Shown here: positions 1-6,944 of the stretch, one piece after another | How the letters are laid out: each line of letters opens with the position of its first letter | Position numbering within the stretch: position 1 is the stretch's first letter | Source: an uncultured Ruminococcus sp. | Lineage (GTDB): Bacteria > Bacillota > Clostridia > Oscillospirales > Acutalibacteraceae | Assembly (NCBI GenBank): GCA_902766305.1 | Contig: CACXDE010000031.1 | Span: forward strand, 1 to 11,068 | Direction: 5' to 3' | DNA length: 11,068 bases | Program-made: the position numbers and the translations under genes | Notes under the pieces: generated by a model | Told to the model about the DNA's origin: nothing | The model's input: the letters and a program-made list of their open reading frames with translations, nothing else | The model's database searches: none

Positions 1-47
1 TCAATTTGATCTATCTCAGGTTTATTTGTTGGAACTTTGTATATCTG

Positions 48-162
48 ATACTAAATATTCAATTAAAAAAGTTTCGCTCAAGCCTTTGGTCAGGGGTTCG
101 GGGGCTGAAAGCCCCTGATTTCTGAAACTCCAAACGGTTTACGTTTTATTGAATATCAGTAT
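48..162. repeat. Imperfect inverted-repeat element downstream of mntP
   Basis: The ends at 48-63 (ATACTAAATATTCAAT) and 148-162 (ATTGAATATCAGTAT) are reverse complements apart from a one-base indel and one or two mismatches. Inside them GTTTC (71-75) pairs with GAAAC (124-128). In the centre a G-rich hairpin is formed by GGGGCT (101-106) and AGCCCC (110-115), with an alternative CAGGGG (91-96) / CCCCTG (112-117) pairing. The nested palindrome with matching ends looks like a small non-autonomous repeat (MITE or REP-like) sitting just after the mntP stop codon. No second copy is visible in this window, so repeat status is inferred from structure. The rest of 1-182 shows no gene. Confidence 0.5.
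65..128 (-). terminator. Probable terminator of mntP
   Basis: Read on the minus strand, a structured segment is closed by GTTTC (128-124) pairing with GAAAC (75-71) and is followed at once by six T residues (complement of 65-70). An internal CAGGGG/CCCCTG or GGGGCT/AGCCCC hairpin strengthens it. It begins 55 nt past the mntP stop. This is a larger, branched structure rather than a textbook short hairpin, so termination efficiency is inferred. Confidence 0.45.
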
Positions 163-182
163 GACATTCAGCGCGGATGAAC

Positions 183-773
183 CTAAAAAAACATGCCCTT
201 GATAAATATCTCCAGACCAATTGCAATAAGTATAATACCGCCGAGAACAGAAGCTTTTCCGGCAAGCCTTGTTCCGAATTTTCTTCCTATGTACAGACCG
301 GCAACACAGATAGCAGCAGTAACTACACCTATAATAAGCGATTCCGCCAAAGCGCTCTGCCAGTCATAATCAGCTATAGTAAATCCTACAGACAGAGCGT
401 CTATAGAGGTGGCGATCCCCTGCAAAAGCAGACCTCTTTTGCCGAGCCTTTTTTCATTCTCGTCCTCGTCCTTTTTTTTCAGACCCTCAATAAGCATCTT
501 GCCTCCGATATAGAGAAGAAGCACCAAGGCTATCCACGGAATAAAGCTTTGAAACCATGTGAATATCTGGGCAATAGTATGTATGCAGACCCAGCCGATA
601 ATTGGCATAAGCACCTGAAAGAATCCGAATGTACCTGCAATAATACAAATACGTCCTCTTCTCATTTTCGGTTCATTAAGCCCGTTGGCGAGTGATACAG
701 AAAAGGCATCCATCGCAAGTCCGACACCAAACAATACACTATTTAGTATAAACATTATAATATTTGTTTCCAT
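183..773 (-). CDS. mntP: MntP-family manganese efflux pump
   Basis: Inner-membrane exporter of the MntP (YebN, formerly DUF204) family, which removes excess Mn2+ from the cytoplasm. The 196-residue length is typical, and hydrophobic segments consistent with six membrane helices are visible. The family's duplicated motif is present twice: MDAFSVSLANG around residue 22 and SIDALSVGF around residue 125, giving the paired acidic residues D22 and D125 expected in the transport path. The GFFQ-x3-P motif follows at about residues 50-57. A charged loop (KKKDEDENEKR, residues 99-109) separates the two halves. I start at ATG 773 rather than GTG 776 because AAGGAAG lies about 7-8 nt before the ATG but only about 4 nt before the GTG. 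It is a single-gene unit, divergent from the Nudix operon. Family assignment is strong; the metal is inferred from the family. Confidence 0.93.
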   Translation of the reverse strand: METNIIMFILNSVLFGVGLAMDAFSVSLANGLNEPKMRRGRICIIAGTFGFFQVLMPIIGWVCIHTIAQIFTWFQSFIPWIALVLLLYIGGKMLIEGLKKKDEDENEKRLGKRGLLLQGIATSIDALSVGFTIADYDWQSALAESLIIGVVTAAICVAGLYIGRKFGTRLAGKASVLGGIILIAIGLEIFIKGMFF

Positions 774-783
774 CACAATACTT

Positions 784-854
784 CCTTTATCAACAGTTGT
801 AAGTTGGAAGTTATAAGTTGTCAGTCACATAAAACTTACAACTTATGACTAAAA
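784..854. repeat. Degenerate heptanucleotide repeats forming a hairpin in the mntP leader
   Basis: On the minus strand 825-791 reads as five consecutive 7-mers beginning ACT: ACTGACA, ACTTATA, ACTTCCA, ACTTACA, ACTGTTG. On the plus strand 834-854 gives ACTTACA, ACTTATG, ACTAAAA. The two blocks face each other, so 809-825 and 834-850 pair at 15 of 17 positions around an 8-nt loop. The structure lies in the 5' untranslated region of mntP, ending just before its ribosome binding site. A related heptad block is at 9847-9874. Confidence 0.6.
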
Positions 855-911
855 ATTCTTCGTCGCTATATTTATGATAATGACAATTTGTGAGATTTGC
901 TCATCTATAAG

Positions 912-940
912 ATTATAATATACAAGGTTCTGTTTGTCAA
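912..940 (-). promoter_or_regulatory. Consensus sigma-A promoter of mntP
   Basis: Read on the minus strand, TTGACA (complement of 935-940) is followed after exactly 17 bases by TATAAT (complement of 912-917). Both hexamers match the housekeeping consensus at every position. The predicted start near 905 gives a leader of roughly 130 nt before mntP. I do not see the conserved core of the yybP-ykoY manganese riboswitch in that leader. Confidence 0.85.
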
Positions 941-957
941 TGTGAAATATTTGATTT

Positions 958-1121
958 TTCAGGGAGCCGCGCGGGTGACCAGCGAGCCGCTGGACTCACA
1001 CCAGTCTTGCACTGCTATTTTGTAAAAGTACTGGCGCAGGGAACGATTCACAATTGTTACGGTTTACAATGAAGTAGTGCAAGACTGATTTGGGTGCGCA
1101 GGCTCTGCGTCTGGGTGAAAC
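958..1121. repeat. Long palindromic, MITE-like intergenic repeat (full copy)
   Basis: The arms CAGTCTTGCACTGCT (1002-1016) and AGTAGTGCAAGACTG (1073-1087) are inverted copies matching at 14 of 15 positions. Outside each arm lies a small self-complementary stem: CCAGCG (979-984) with CGCTGG (988-993) on the left, and a GCGCAGG/CTCTGCGT-type stem (about 1096-1110) on the right. The inner 56 bases contain further weak pairing (TTTTGTAAA near 1018 against TTTACAAT near 1063) and the palindrome ACAATTGT. The left arm recurs at 10991-11040. It contains no open reading frame. It could be a mobile non-autonomous element or a structured RNA. The rest of 774-1323 holds the mntP leader and promoter and the Nudix promoter. 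Confidence 0.7.
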
Positions 1122-1255
1122 CCTTCCTAAAAAAACTATAATTTTGCCCTGCCAACTAAACTAATTTTACACTTAGCAGGGAAACAGATCATATGCCTCT
1201 TAAAAATCAATGAAATATTTTGGCAATATTAAGTTAAGTTTGTTGTATAATATGG

Positions 1256-1284
1256 TTGTAATTTTCAGAAAAATCCTTTATACT
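1256..1284 (+). promoter_or_regulatory. Candidate promoter of the Nudix-galE-recD2 operon
   Basis: TTGTAA (1256-1261) and TATACT (1279-1284) are separated by 17 bases, a reasonable sigma-A match, giving a start near 1291 and a leader of about 30 nt. A better -10 hexamer, TATAAT, lies at 1246-1251, but its nearest -35 like sequence (TTGGCA, 1220-1225) is 20 bases away. Either or both may be used. Confidence 0.45.
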
Positions 1285-1323
1285 TTAATGTGTGGGATAA
1301 TATATTTCTGAGGAGGTGTGCTG

Positions 1324-2013
1324 ATGTTAGGAAAAACGGTTACTATAGAAATATTCGGCACACTGTCCGAAAAGCGTCTGTATACGGGACATATAGTCGG
1401 CGGCAGTGATCTGCGTCAGGTTTATGTCGTGACAAATATGGAGCTGCACGGAGAAATGGAATGTATTATTATAGCTGCTGCTTTGGGTGAGTCAAAAAAC
1501 CGTACAAGACTTATCGCCGCCGTACCGGACGAGGTATTCTATGAGCCTGAAATAAAACAGCGTCTCAGCAAAACATCACTAAAATATATCAGTATCAGCT
1601 GTATATATGAAAAATCCTGCGGCGCTGTAGTGTACAGGCTGACTAAACAGGATGAGATGAAAATACTTCTCGTCAAGAATCATAACGGAAAGTGCTGGAC
1701 CTTCCCGAAGGGTCACGTTGAAGAGAATGAACGGGAAGAGGAAACGGCAGTCAGAGAAATATATGAGGAAACCGGACTGAATGTTACCATTGTTCCGGGA
1801 TTCAGAAAGATAAGTACATACAGACCATACGGCAAGATTAGAAAAACCGCTGTATTCTTCCTTGCAAAAGCGGAAAAAAGCATTGTAAGCATGCAGCCAA
1901 GCGAAATAGATTATTATCTTTGGGTAAGCATGGATGAGGCGCTTAAAATGTGCCGTCATGAAAATGATATAAAAATACTAAGAGAAGTAAGAAAAATAAT
2001 CGGGAGGAATTGA
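1324..2013 (+). CDS. Nudix hydrolase, Ap4A-hydrolase-like, with an extra N-terminal domain
   Basis: A 229-residue protein whose C-terminal half is a Nudix domain. The Nudix box GX5EX7REUXEEXGU is intact at residues 130-152 (GHVEEN, E, REEETAV, REIYEETGL), so Mg2+-dependent cleavage of a nucleoside diphosphate-X substrate is expected. The preceding WTFPKGH is typical of the bis(5'-nucleosyl)-tetraphosphatase (Ap4A) branch, but the substrate is not proven. Residues 1-95 form a separate beta-rich region that I do not firmly recognise; it loosely recalls the inorganic-pyrophosphatase-like domains seen in some Firmicutes. ATG 1324 is chosen over GTG 1318 because AGGAGG (1311-1316) is 7 nt from the ATG but only 1 nt from the GTG. 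It is the first gene of the plus-strand cluster; the galE start follows its stop by one base. Confidence 0.88.
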   Translation: MLGKTVTIEIFGTLSEKRLYTGHIVGGSDLRQVYVVTNMELHGEMECIIIAAALGESKNRTRLIAAVPDEVFYEPEIKQRLSKTSLKYISISCIYEKSCGAVVYRLTKQDEMKILLVKNHNGKCWTFPKGHVEENEREEETAVREIYEETGLNVTIVPGFRKISTYRPYGKIRKTAVFFLAKAEKSIVSMQPSEIDYYLWVSMDEALKMCRHENDIKILREVRKIIGRN

Positions 2014-2014
2014 T

Positions 2015-3025
2015 ATGACAATTTTAGTAACGGGAGGCGCCGGATATATCGGAAGCCATACATGTGTTGAACTTCTTGAAAGCGGATATGATGTGGTCGT
2101 TGTTGATAATTATTACAACAGTGTTCCGGCTGTTCTTGACAGAGTGGAAACGATAACCGGCAAAAAGCTGAAAAGATATGAATGTGATATCCGTAACAGA
2201 GAAGGTCTTGATAAAATATTCAGCGAAAACAAAATAGACGCTGTTATACATTTTGCCGGACTTAAGGCTGTAGGGGAATCCACACGGGAACCGCTTCTTT
2301 ACTATGAAAACAACATTTACGGTTCTGTAGTGCTTTTTGACGTTATGAAAAATCACGGCTGCAAAAAAATCGTTTTCAGCTCATCTGCTACAGTATACGG
2401 AAACAATCCCATACCGTATAAGGAGAATATGATAACCGGGGATGTCAGCAGTCCTTACGGAAGAACAAAGCATTTTATCGAGCAGATACTTGGTGATGTT
2501 TACAGATCAGACAGCGAGTGGAGCATTTCCCTTCTGAGATATTTCAATCCCATAGGCGCCCATGAAAGCGGTCTTATCGGAGAAGATCCTAACGGTATAC
2601 CTAACAACCTTATGCCGTATATCTCAAGAGTCGCTATCGGCAAGCTTGAAAAGCTTACTGTATTCGGCGGAGATTACGATACAAAGGACGGAACCTGTAT
2701 AAGAGACTATATCCATGTTGTTGATCTTGCTAAGGCGCACCTTTGCGCGGTAGCAAGGATACTTGATACAACAGGCATTGAAGCCTACAATATCGGAAAC
2801 GGCAAGGGCTACAGCGTTCTTGATATTATAAACGCTTTTGAAAAGGCAAGCGGAGTAAAGCTTAACTATGTCATAGGAGACAGACGTGAGGGCGACCTCC
2901 CGGCATTCTATGCTGACGCTTCAAAGGCAAACAGTGAACTCGGCTGGACTGCCCAGTATGACATTGATAAGATGTGCCTTGATACATGGAACTTCCAGAC
3001 TAAAAACCCTGACGGCATAAGATGA
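2015..3025 (+). CDS. galE: UDP-glucose 4-epimerase
   Basis: Cytoplasmic NAD-dependent short-chain dehydrogenase/reductase that interconverts UDP-glucose and UDP-galactose, supplying UDP-Gal for surface glycans and closing the Leloir pathway. The full 336-residue length matches GalE. The NAD-binding GGAGYIG is at residues 7-13. The catalytic Ser is S124 in SSSATVYG, and the YxxxK pair is Y148 and K152. Other hallmarks are RYFNPIGAHESG (175-186), PNNLMPYI (196-203) and RDYIHVVDLA (230-239). By alignment to the E. coli enzyme, F298 sits at the position of Y299; a bulky residue there usually favours UDP-Glc/Gal over N-acetylhexosamines (inference). GGGAGGA at 2002-2008 is well placed for ATG 2015. 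No galK or galT is beside it, so a role in glycan precursor supply is as likely as galactose catabolism. Confidence 0.96.
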   Translation: MTILVTGGAGYIGSHTCVELLESGYDVVVVDNYYNSVPAVLDRVETITGKKLKRYECDIRNREGLDKIFSENKIDAVIHFAGLKAVGESTREPLLYYENNIYGSVVLFDVMKNHGCKKIVFSSSATVYGNNPIPYKENMITGDVSSPYGRTKHFIEQILGDVYRSDSEWSISLLRYFNPIGAHESGLIGEDPNGIPNNLMPYISRVAIGKLEKLTVFGGDYDTKDGTCIRDYIHVVDLAKAHLCAVARILDTTGIEAYNIGNGKGYSVLDIINAFEKASGVKLNYVIGDRREGDLPAFYADASKANSELGWTAQYDIDKMCLDTWNFQTKNPDGIR

Positions 3026-3040
3026 TCGGGAGGGAAAACA

Positions 3041-5257
3041 GTGCAGGAACAGCAGCTGTTAGAGCTAAGAGGTTCGGTAGAGGATATAGTTTTCCGGAAT
3101 AACAGCAACGGATACAGCGTGCTGACGCTTGACTGCAACGGCATTGCTGCTACAGCTGTCGGAAGCATGACTGATGTAAATGTGGGAGATGATCTGCGTC
3201 TTGTCGGCGTATGGAAGATACATCCGGGATATGGAGAGCAGTTTTCATTTCAGTACTATGAGCATGAAATGCCGTCTACGGCTGCCTCTATTCTGAAATA
3301 TCTGTCTTCCGGCGCAATAAAGGGAATACGCAGGAGAACAGCAAAAAATATTGTAGAAGCCTTCGGTGAGAATACACTTGAAATAATGAAAAACCAGCCT
3401 GAAAGATTGACTCAGGTAAAGGGTATATCTTTGGACAAGGCTATGAAAATGTCTGCTGAGATAAAGAAGATATTCGGCATGAGAGAGGTTATGGTATATC
3501 TTGAAAAGTACCATATATCTGCTATTGAAGCTGTAAGGATATGGAAAAACTTCGGAGACAGCTCTATAAATATGATACAGGAAAACCCGTATGTTCTGTG
3601 CTGTGAGGAAATAAGCGTTCCTTTTGAACGTGCTGACGCAATTGCGGCGGCTATGGAACGTCCGAATGACGACGATTACCGTATAAGAGCCGGAATAATA
3701 CATATAATCACATATAATGCCGGAAATGGTCATACCTGTCTGCCGCTGGATAAGCTTGTAAATGTTTCTTCCTCTTTTCTGAAATTAGATAAGGAAAAAA
3801 CAGCTGAAAGCCTTGCAGAGATGATAGATGATTCTTCACTGGTGTGCGACAGCTGTGATGGTGTTTCTTTTGTCTTTCTGCCAGAAATGTACAGGTGCGA
3901 GGTATACTGTGCCGAACGTATAATGATGATGAAACAGTTCCCGGCTGAAAGCCTCAGAGGTATAGAGCTTGCGCTTGAAACATTCGAGCAGACGAATGGT
4001 ATTACCTATGCCGATAAACAGAGGGAAGCCATTATAGAAGCAATGACAGGAGGACTGCTTATTCTGACGGGCGGTCCGGGTACGGGAAAAACAACTACAC
4101 TCAATGCTATACTTTCACTTTATAAGCAAAGCGGTCTGAAGGTTCTTCTTGCAGCGCCTACCGGACGGGCTGCACAGCGTATGTCCGAGGTTACAGGCAG
4201 TGAGGCAAAAACCATACACCGTCTGCTTGAAGTGGAATGGGATAAAAACGACAAGCCCAGATTCACACGAAATGAGAGAGATCCTCTTGATTGCGATGCG
4301 CTTATTTTAGACGAGATGTCGATGGTGGATTCACTGCTTTTTGAAAGTGTTCTGAGGGCGCTCCCTCTGGGGTGCAGACTCATAATGGTAGGCGACAGCG
4401 ACCAGCTGCCTTCTGTGGGAGCTGGTAATGTACTGGGTGATCTGATAGCGTCCGGACAGGTTCCTGTTGTAGCCCTGACGGAGATTTTCAGACAGTCGAT
4501 GGAAAGCCTGATAGTTACAAATGCGCATAAGATAGTGCATGGTGAAATGCCGGAAATAAAAAGAACTGACAAGGATTTTTTCTTTATGTCATGCGGCGAC
4601 AAGGATAAAATAACAGAAATTATCGTTGACCTTTGCAGCAGGAGACTGCCTGACGCATACGGCTTTTCTCCTATGCAGGATATTCAGGTTCTCTGCCCCG
4701 GAAGAAAGGGCGAGCTTGGAGTAACAGAGCTTAACAAAAAATTACAGCAGGTACTTAATCCCCCGTCAAAGGATAAAAATGAAGTCCGTATGCCTGTATA
4801 TATTCTCCGTGAGGGGGATAAGATAATGCAGACAAAAAACAATTATAATCTGAACTGGGAAAAAGACGACGGCACAACAGGAGCAGGTATATTCAACGGA
4901 GATATCGGAATGATAGAAAGTATAGACAAATCTGCAAAGACGGCTGAAATACGGTTTGATGATAAAATAGTAAAGTATAATACAGATGATCTGCTGAATT
5001 TAGAGCTTGCATATGCAGCGACTGTTCATAAAAGTCAGGGCAACGAATTTAATGCAGTCGTTATGCCCATGTATTACGGACCGCCTCAGCTGTACTACAG
5101 AAATCTGCTTTATACCGCTGTGACAAGGGCAAAAAAGCTTCTTATCCTTGTCGGAAATGTGTCCGTACTATGCGGCATGGTCGAAAATAATAAAAGAACC
5201 GCCAGATATTCAGGAATGAGGTCTTTTCTCAAAAGGAGCGGAGAAAATGCTTCTTGA
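3041..5257 (+). CDS. recD2: RecD2-type superfamily 1 DNA helicase
   Basis: ATP-dependent 5'-3' DNA helicase of the RecD2 (YrrC) group, found in bacteria where it works without RecBC in DNA repair and replication-fork maintenance. At 738 residues it has the family's normal length. An N-terminal OB-like region (1-90) is followed by helix-hairpin-helix-like segments (about 85-200). Helicase motifs are complete: Walker A GGPGTGKTT (344-352), Walker B LILDEMSMVD (421-430), GDSDQLPSVG (451-460), EIFRQ (481-485), an SH3-like insert near IFNGDIG, VHKSQG (662-667), and YTAVTRA (691-697). It starts with GTG 3041, supported by CGGGAGGG six bases upstream; no better ATG lies near. It begins 15 nt after galE, and its end overlaps comF by 11 nt, suggesting translational coupling. 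Confidence 0.95.
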   Translation: MQEQQLLELRGSVEDIVFRNNSNGYSVLTLDCNGIAATAVGSMTDVNVGDDLRLVGVWKIHPGYGEQFSFQYYEHEMPSTAASILKYLSSGAIKGIRRRTAKNIVEAFGENTLEIMKNQPERLTQVKGISLDKAMKMSAEIKKIFGMREVMVYLEKYHISAIEAVRIWKNFGDSSINMIQENPYVLCCEEISVPFERADAIAAAMERPNDDDYRIRAGIIHIITYNAGNGHTCLPLDKLVNVSSSFLKLDKEKTAESLAEMIDDSSLVCDSCDGVSFVFLPEMYRCEVYCAERIMMMKQFPAESLRGIELALETFEQTNGITYADKQREAIIEAMTGGLLILTGGPGTGKTTTLNAILSLYKQSGLKVLLAAPTGRAAQRMSEVTGSEAKTIHRLLEVEWDKNDKPRFTRNERDPLDCDALILDEMSMVDSLLFESVLRALPLGCRLIMVGDSDQLPSVGAGNVLGDLIASGQVPVVALTEIFRQSMESLIVTNAHKIVHGEMPEIKRTDKDFFFMSCGDKDKITEIIVDLCSRRLPDAYGFSPMQDIQVLCPGRKGELGVTELNKKLQQVLNPPSKDKNEVRMPVYILREGDKIMQTKNNYNLNWEKDDGTTGAGIFNGDIGMIESIDKSAKTAEIRFDDKIVKYNTDDLLNLELAYAATVHKSQGNEFNAVVMPMYYGPPQLYYRNLLYTAVTRAKKLLILVGNVSVLCGMVENNKRTARYSGMRSFLKRSGENAS

Positions 5258-5894
5258 ACTGCTTTTTCCGCCGAAATGTCCATACTGCTCATGCAGTCTG
5301 ACATATAATATGACTGAGTGCGCATCATGCCGGAATGCTTTTCCGCCTGTGCCAAGGATAGAGTACACTCCTTCAGGAGATATATGTACAGCACCCTTCA
5401 CATATGAAGGCATTGTTGCTGACGCTCTGAAGGATTATAAATTCAGAGGAAATCTGTTTAGTGCAAAAAGCTTTTCAGCTGCGATGGTATCTGCATTGAA
5501 GGCAGCCGGCGCAAATATAACGGAAACCGATGTTATAACCTGCGTCCCTATGACAAAGGGCAGACGGAAAAAAAGAGGCTTCAATCAGGCGGAAATACTT
5601 GCAAAAAAGACTGCGGCACTGCTCGGGAAGCCGTTCAGGAATTTGCTGTGGAGAGATGTAGAATCTGTATATCAGCATTATCTTGAAAAAGAGGAAAGAA
5701 AAATACAAAACAAGAACTACTACAGCTGTATTTCCATAGATGACGTAAGGGGAAAGAAAATACTGCTGATAGATGATATAATGACATCCGGCGCAACGCT
5801 TTCAAGCTGCTGCGGGGTGCTTAAGGATAACGGCGCAGAATCTGTTATTTGCGCTGTGACCGCAATAGCTAAAAAACAGAAAGGATGTGTATGA
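5247..5894 (+). CDS. comF: ComF-family phosphoribosyltransferase-like protein
   Basis: A 215-residue ComF/GntX family protein. The N-terminus carries a four-Cys zinc-binding motif (C11, C14, C25, C28). The centre has the family signature KGRRKKRGFNQAEILAK (about 106-122). The C-terminal half is a type I phosphoribosyltransferase fold with the PRPP-binding loop LLIDDIMTSGAT (173-184), including the two acidic residues D176 and D177. In naturally competent Firmicutes ComF helps draw single-stranded DNA into the cell, but ComF homologues are widespread in bacteria not known to be competent, and no comFA or other competence gene is present here. AAGGAG at 5233-5238 lies 8 nt before ATG 5247, inside the recD2 coding end. 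Its stop overlaps the next gene's ATGA. Confidence 0.9.
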   Translation: MLLELLFPPKCPYCSCSLTYNMTECASCRNAFPPVPRIEYTPSGDICTAPFTYEGIVADALKDYKFRGNLFSAKSFSAAMVSALKAAGANITETDVITCVPMTKGRRKKRGFNQAEILAKKTAALLGKPFRNLLWRDVESVYQHYLEKEERKIQNKNYYSCISIDDVRGKKILLIDDIMTSGATLSSCCGVLKDNGAESVICAVTAIAKKQKGCV

Positions 5895-6913
5895 TGGGAA
5901 CAGATATTGCCATAGATTTGGGAACATCAAGAACAAGAATATATTTTGGCAGCAAGGGTATATTGGTGGATGAACCGTCCGTCATAACCGTGAACCATGA
6001 GTATGACAGTATAGTTGCAGTAGGTGAGGACGCTTACCGTATGCTCGGCAGAACATCTGACAGGTTCAGCGCAATCTATCCCCTCAGCGGAGGTGTTATT
6101 TCCGACCTTGGGCTTGTCGAAGCTATGATATCGACATTTCTCAGGCGTGTGCTTGAATCAAGGATAGGTATGCCCCGTGCTGTTGCCTGCGTACCGGGTG
6201 AGATAACCGAAGTAGAAAAACGTGCGGTGGTCAATGCTATAAGCTGCTGCGGTATACGCCGTGTATGCCTTATAGAAGAACCGGTTGCGGCAGCTATCGG
6301 CGCAGGTGTAGATATAGCAAGTCCGCACGGCTGTTTCGTTGTTGATATTGGAGGGGGTACAACAGATATTGCCGTAATATCTCTTGGCGGCATTGCTGTA
6401 TCACGTTCGGTAAAGCAGGCCGGCAATATCATGGATGATGAAATAATAAAATATGTAAAAAGAAGATACAATATGCTCATAGGCAAGCGCATGGCGGAGG
6501 ATGCTAAAAAAGCCATTGGCTGTGTAGTAAAGGGCGCTGCCGTAGGCAAGTACCGTATCAAGGGAAAAAATATCTCTACAGGAATGCCGGCATGGGCAGA
6601 TATGGATGCGGAGGAGATGATAGAACCGCTCAGGGAAACAGCGGATATAATAGTGAATCATATACAGGACGCTCTTGAAGAAACTCCCCCGGAGCTTATA
6701 GGCGATATACATTCTGATGGAATAATAATGACAGGCGGCGCGTCACAGATAGCAGGCTTTGATACGCTCATATCAGCCGCAACCGACCTCAAAGTAAGGG
6801 TTGCGGACAATCCGGCTGACTGTGTTGTAAACGGCTGCGGATACTCTCTGAGGTATATTGATATGCTCAGGAAAAATGATTCATTTGTAAGCCCGATAAC
6901 TGACAGATACTAA
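5891..6913 (+). CDS. mreB: MreB-like actin homologue (rod-shape determining family)
   Basis: A 340-residue bacterial actin of the MreB/Mbl family, an ATP-binding filament protein that runs beneath the membrane and guides cell-wall synthesis. The phosphate-1 loop DIAIDLGTSRT is at residues 5-15, phosphate-2 VVDIGGGTTD at 150-159, and the adenosine-binding TGGAS at 281-285. The stretches EEPVAAAIGAG and VISLGGI also match the family. It differs from canonical MreB: GGGTTD replaces the usual GGGTTE, and KRMAEDAKKAIG replaces the usual ER-AE-IK-IG segment. A divergent paralogue is therefore possible. No mreC or mreD follows. ATG 5891 is chosen because it forms an ATGA overlap with the comF stop and lies 5 nt from AAAGGA (5880-5885); ATG 5894 is also possible, while ATG 5885 would overlap the binding site. 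Confidence 0.88.
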   Translation: MMGTDIAIDLGTSRTRIYFGSKGILVDEPSVITVNHEYDSIVAVGEDAYRMLGRTSDRFSAIYPLSGGVISDLGLVEAMISTFLRRVLESRIGMPRAVACVPGEITEVEKRAVVNAISCCGIRRVCLIEEPVAAAIGAGVDIASPHGCFVVDIGGGTTDIAVISLGGIAVSRSVKQAGNIMDDEIIKYVKRRYNMLIGKRMAEDAKKAIGCVVKGAAVGKYRIKGKNISTGMPAWADMDAEEMIEPLRETADIIVNHIQDALEETPPELIGDIHSDGIIMTGGASQIAGFDTLISAATDLKVRVADNPADCVVNGCGYSLRYIDMLRKNDSFVSPITDRY

Positions 6914-6944
6914 AAAACACAACTAATCAAGGAGGCTATTAATC

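Noticed and set aside
177..695. Long plus-strand open frame opposite mntP
   Set aside because: It is antisense to a clear MntP protein, has no ribosome binding site, and its translation has no recognisable domain.
774..910. Possible yybP-ykoY manganese riboswitch in the mntP leader
   Set aside because: The leader consists mainly of A+T-rich heptad repeats, and I cannot find the conserved G-rich core loops of that riboswitch class.
1147..1181. CCCTGC...GCAGGG inverted repeat as a terminator
   Set aside because: The loop is 23 nt and no T-tract follows on either strand; a 6-bp match of this kind can occur by chance.
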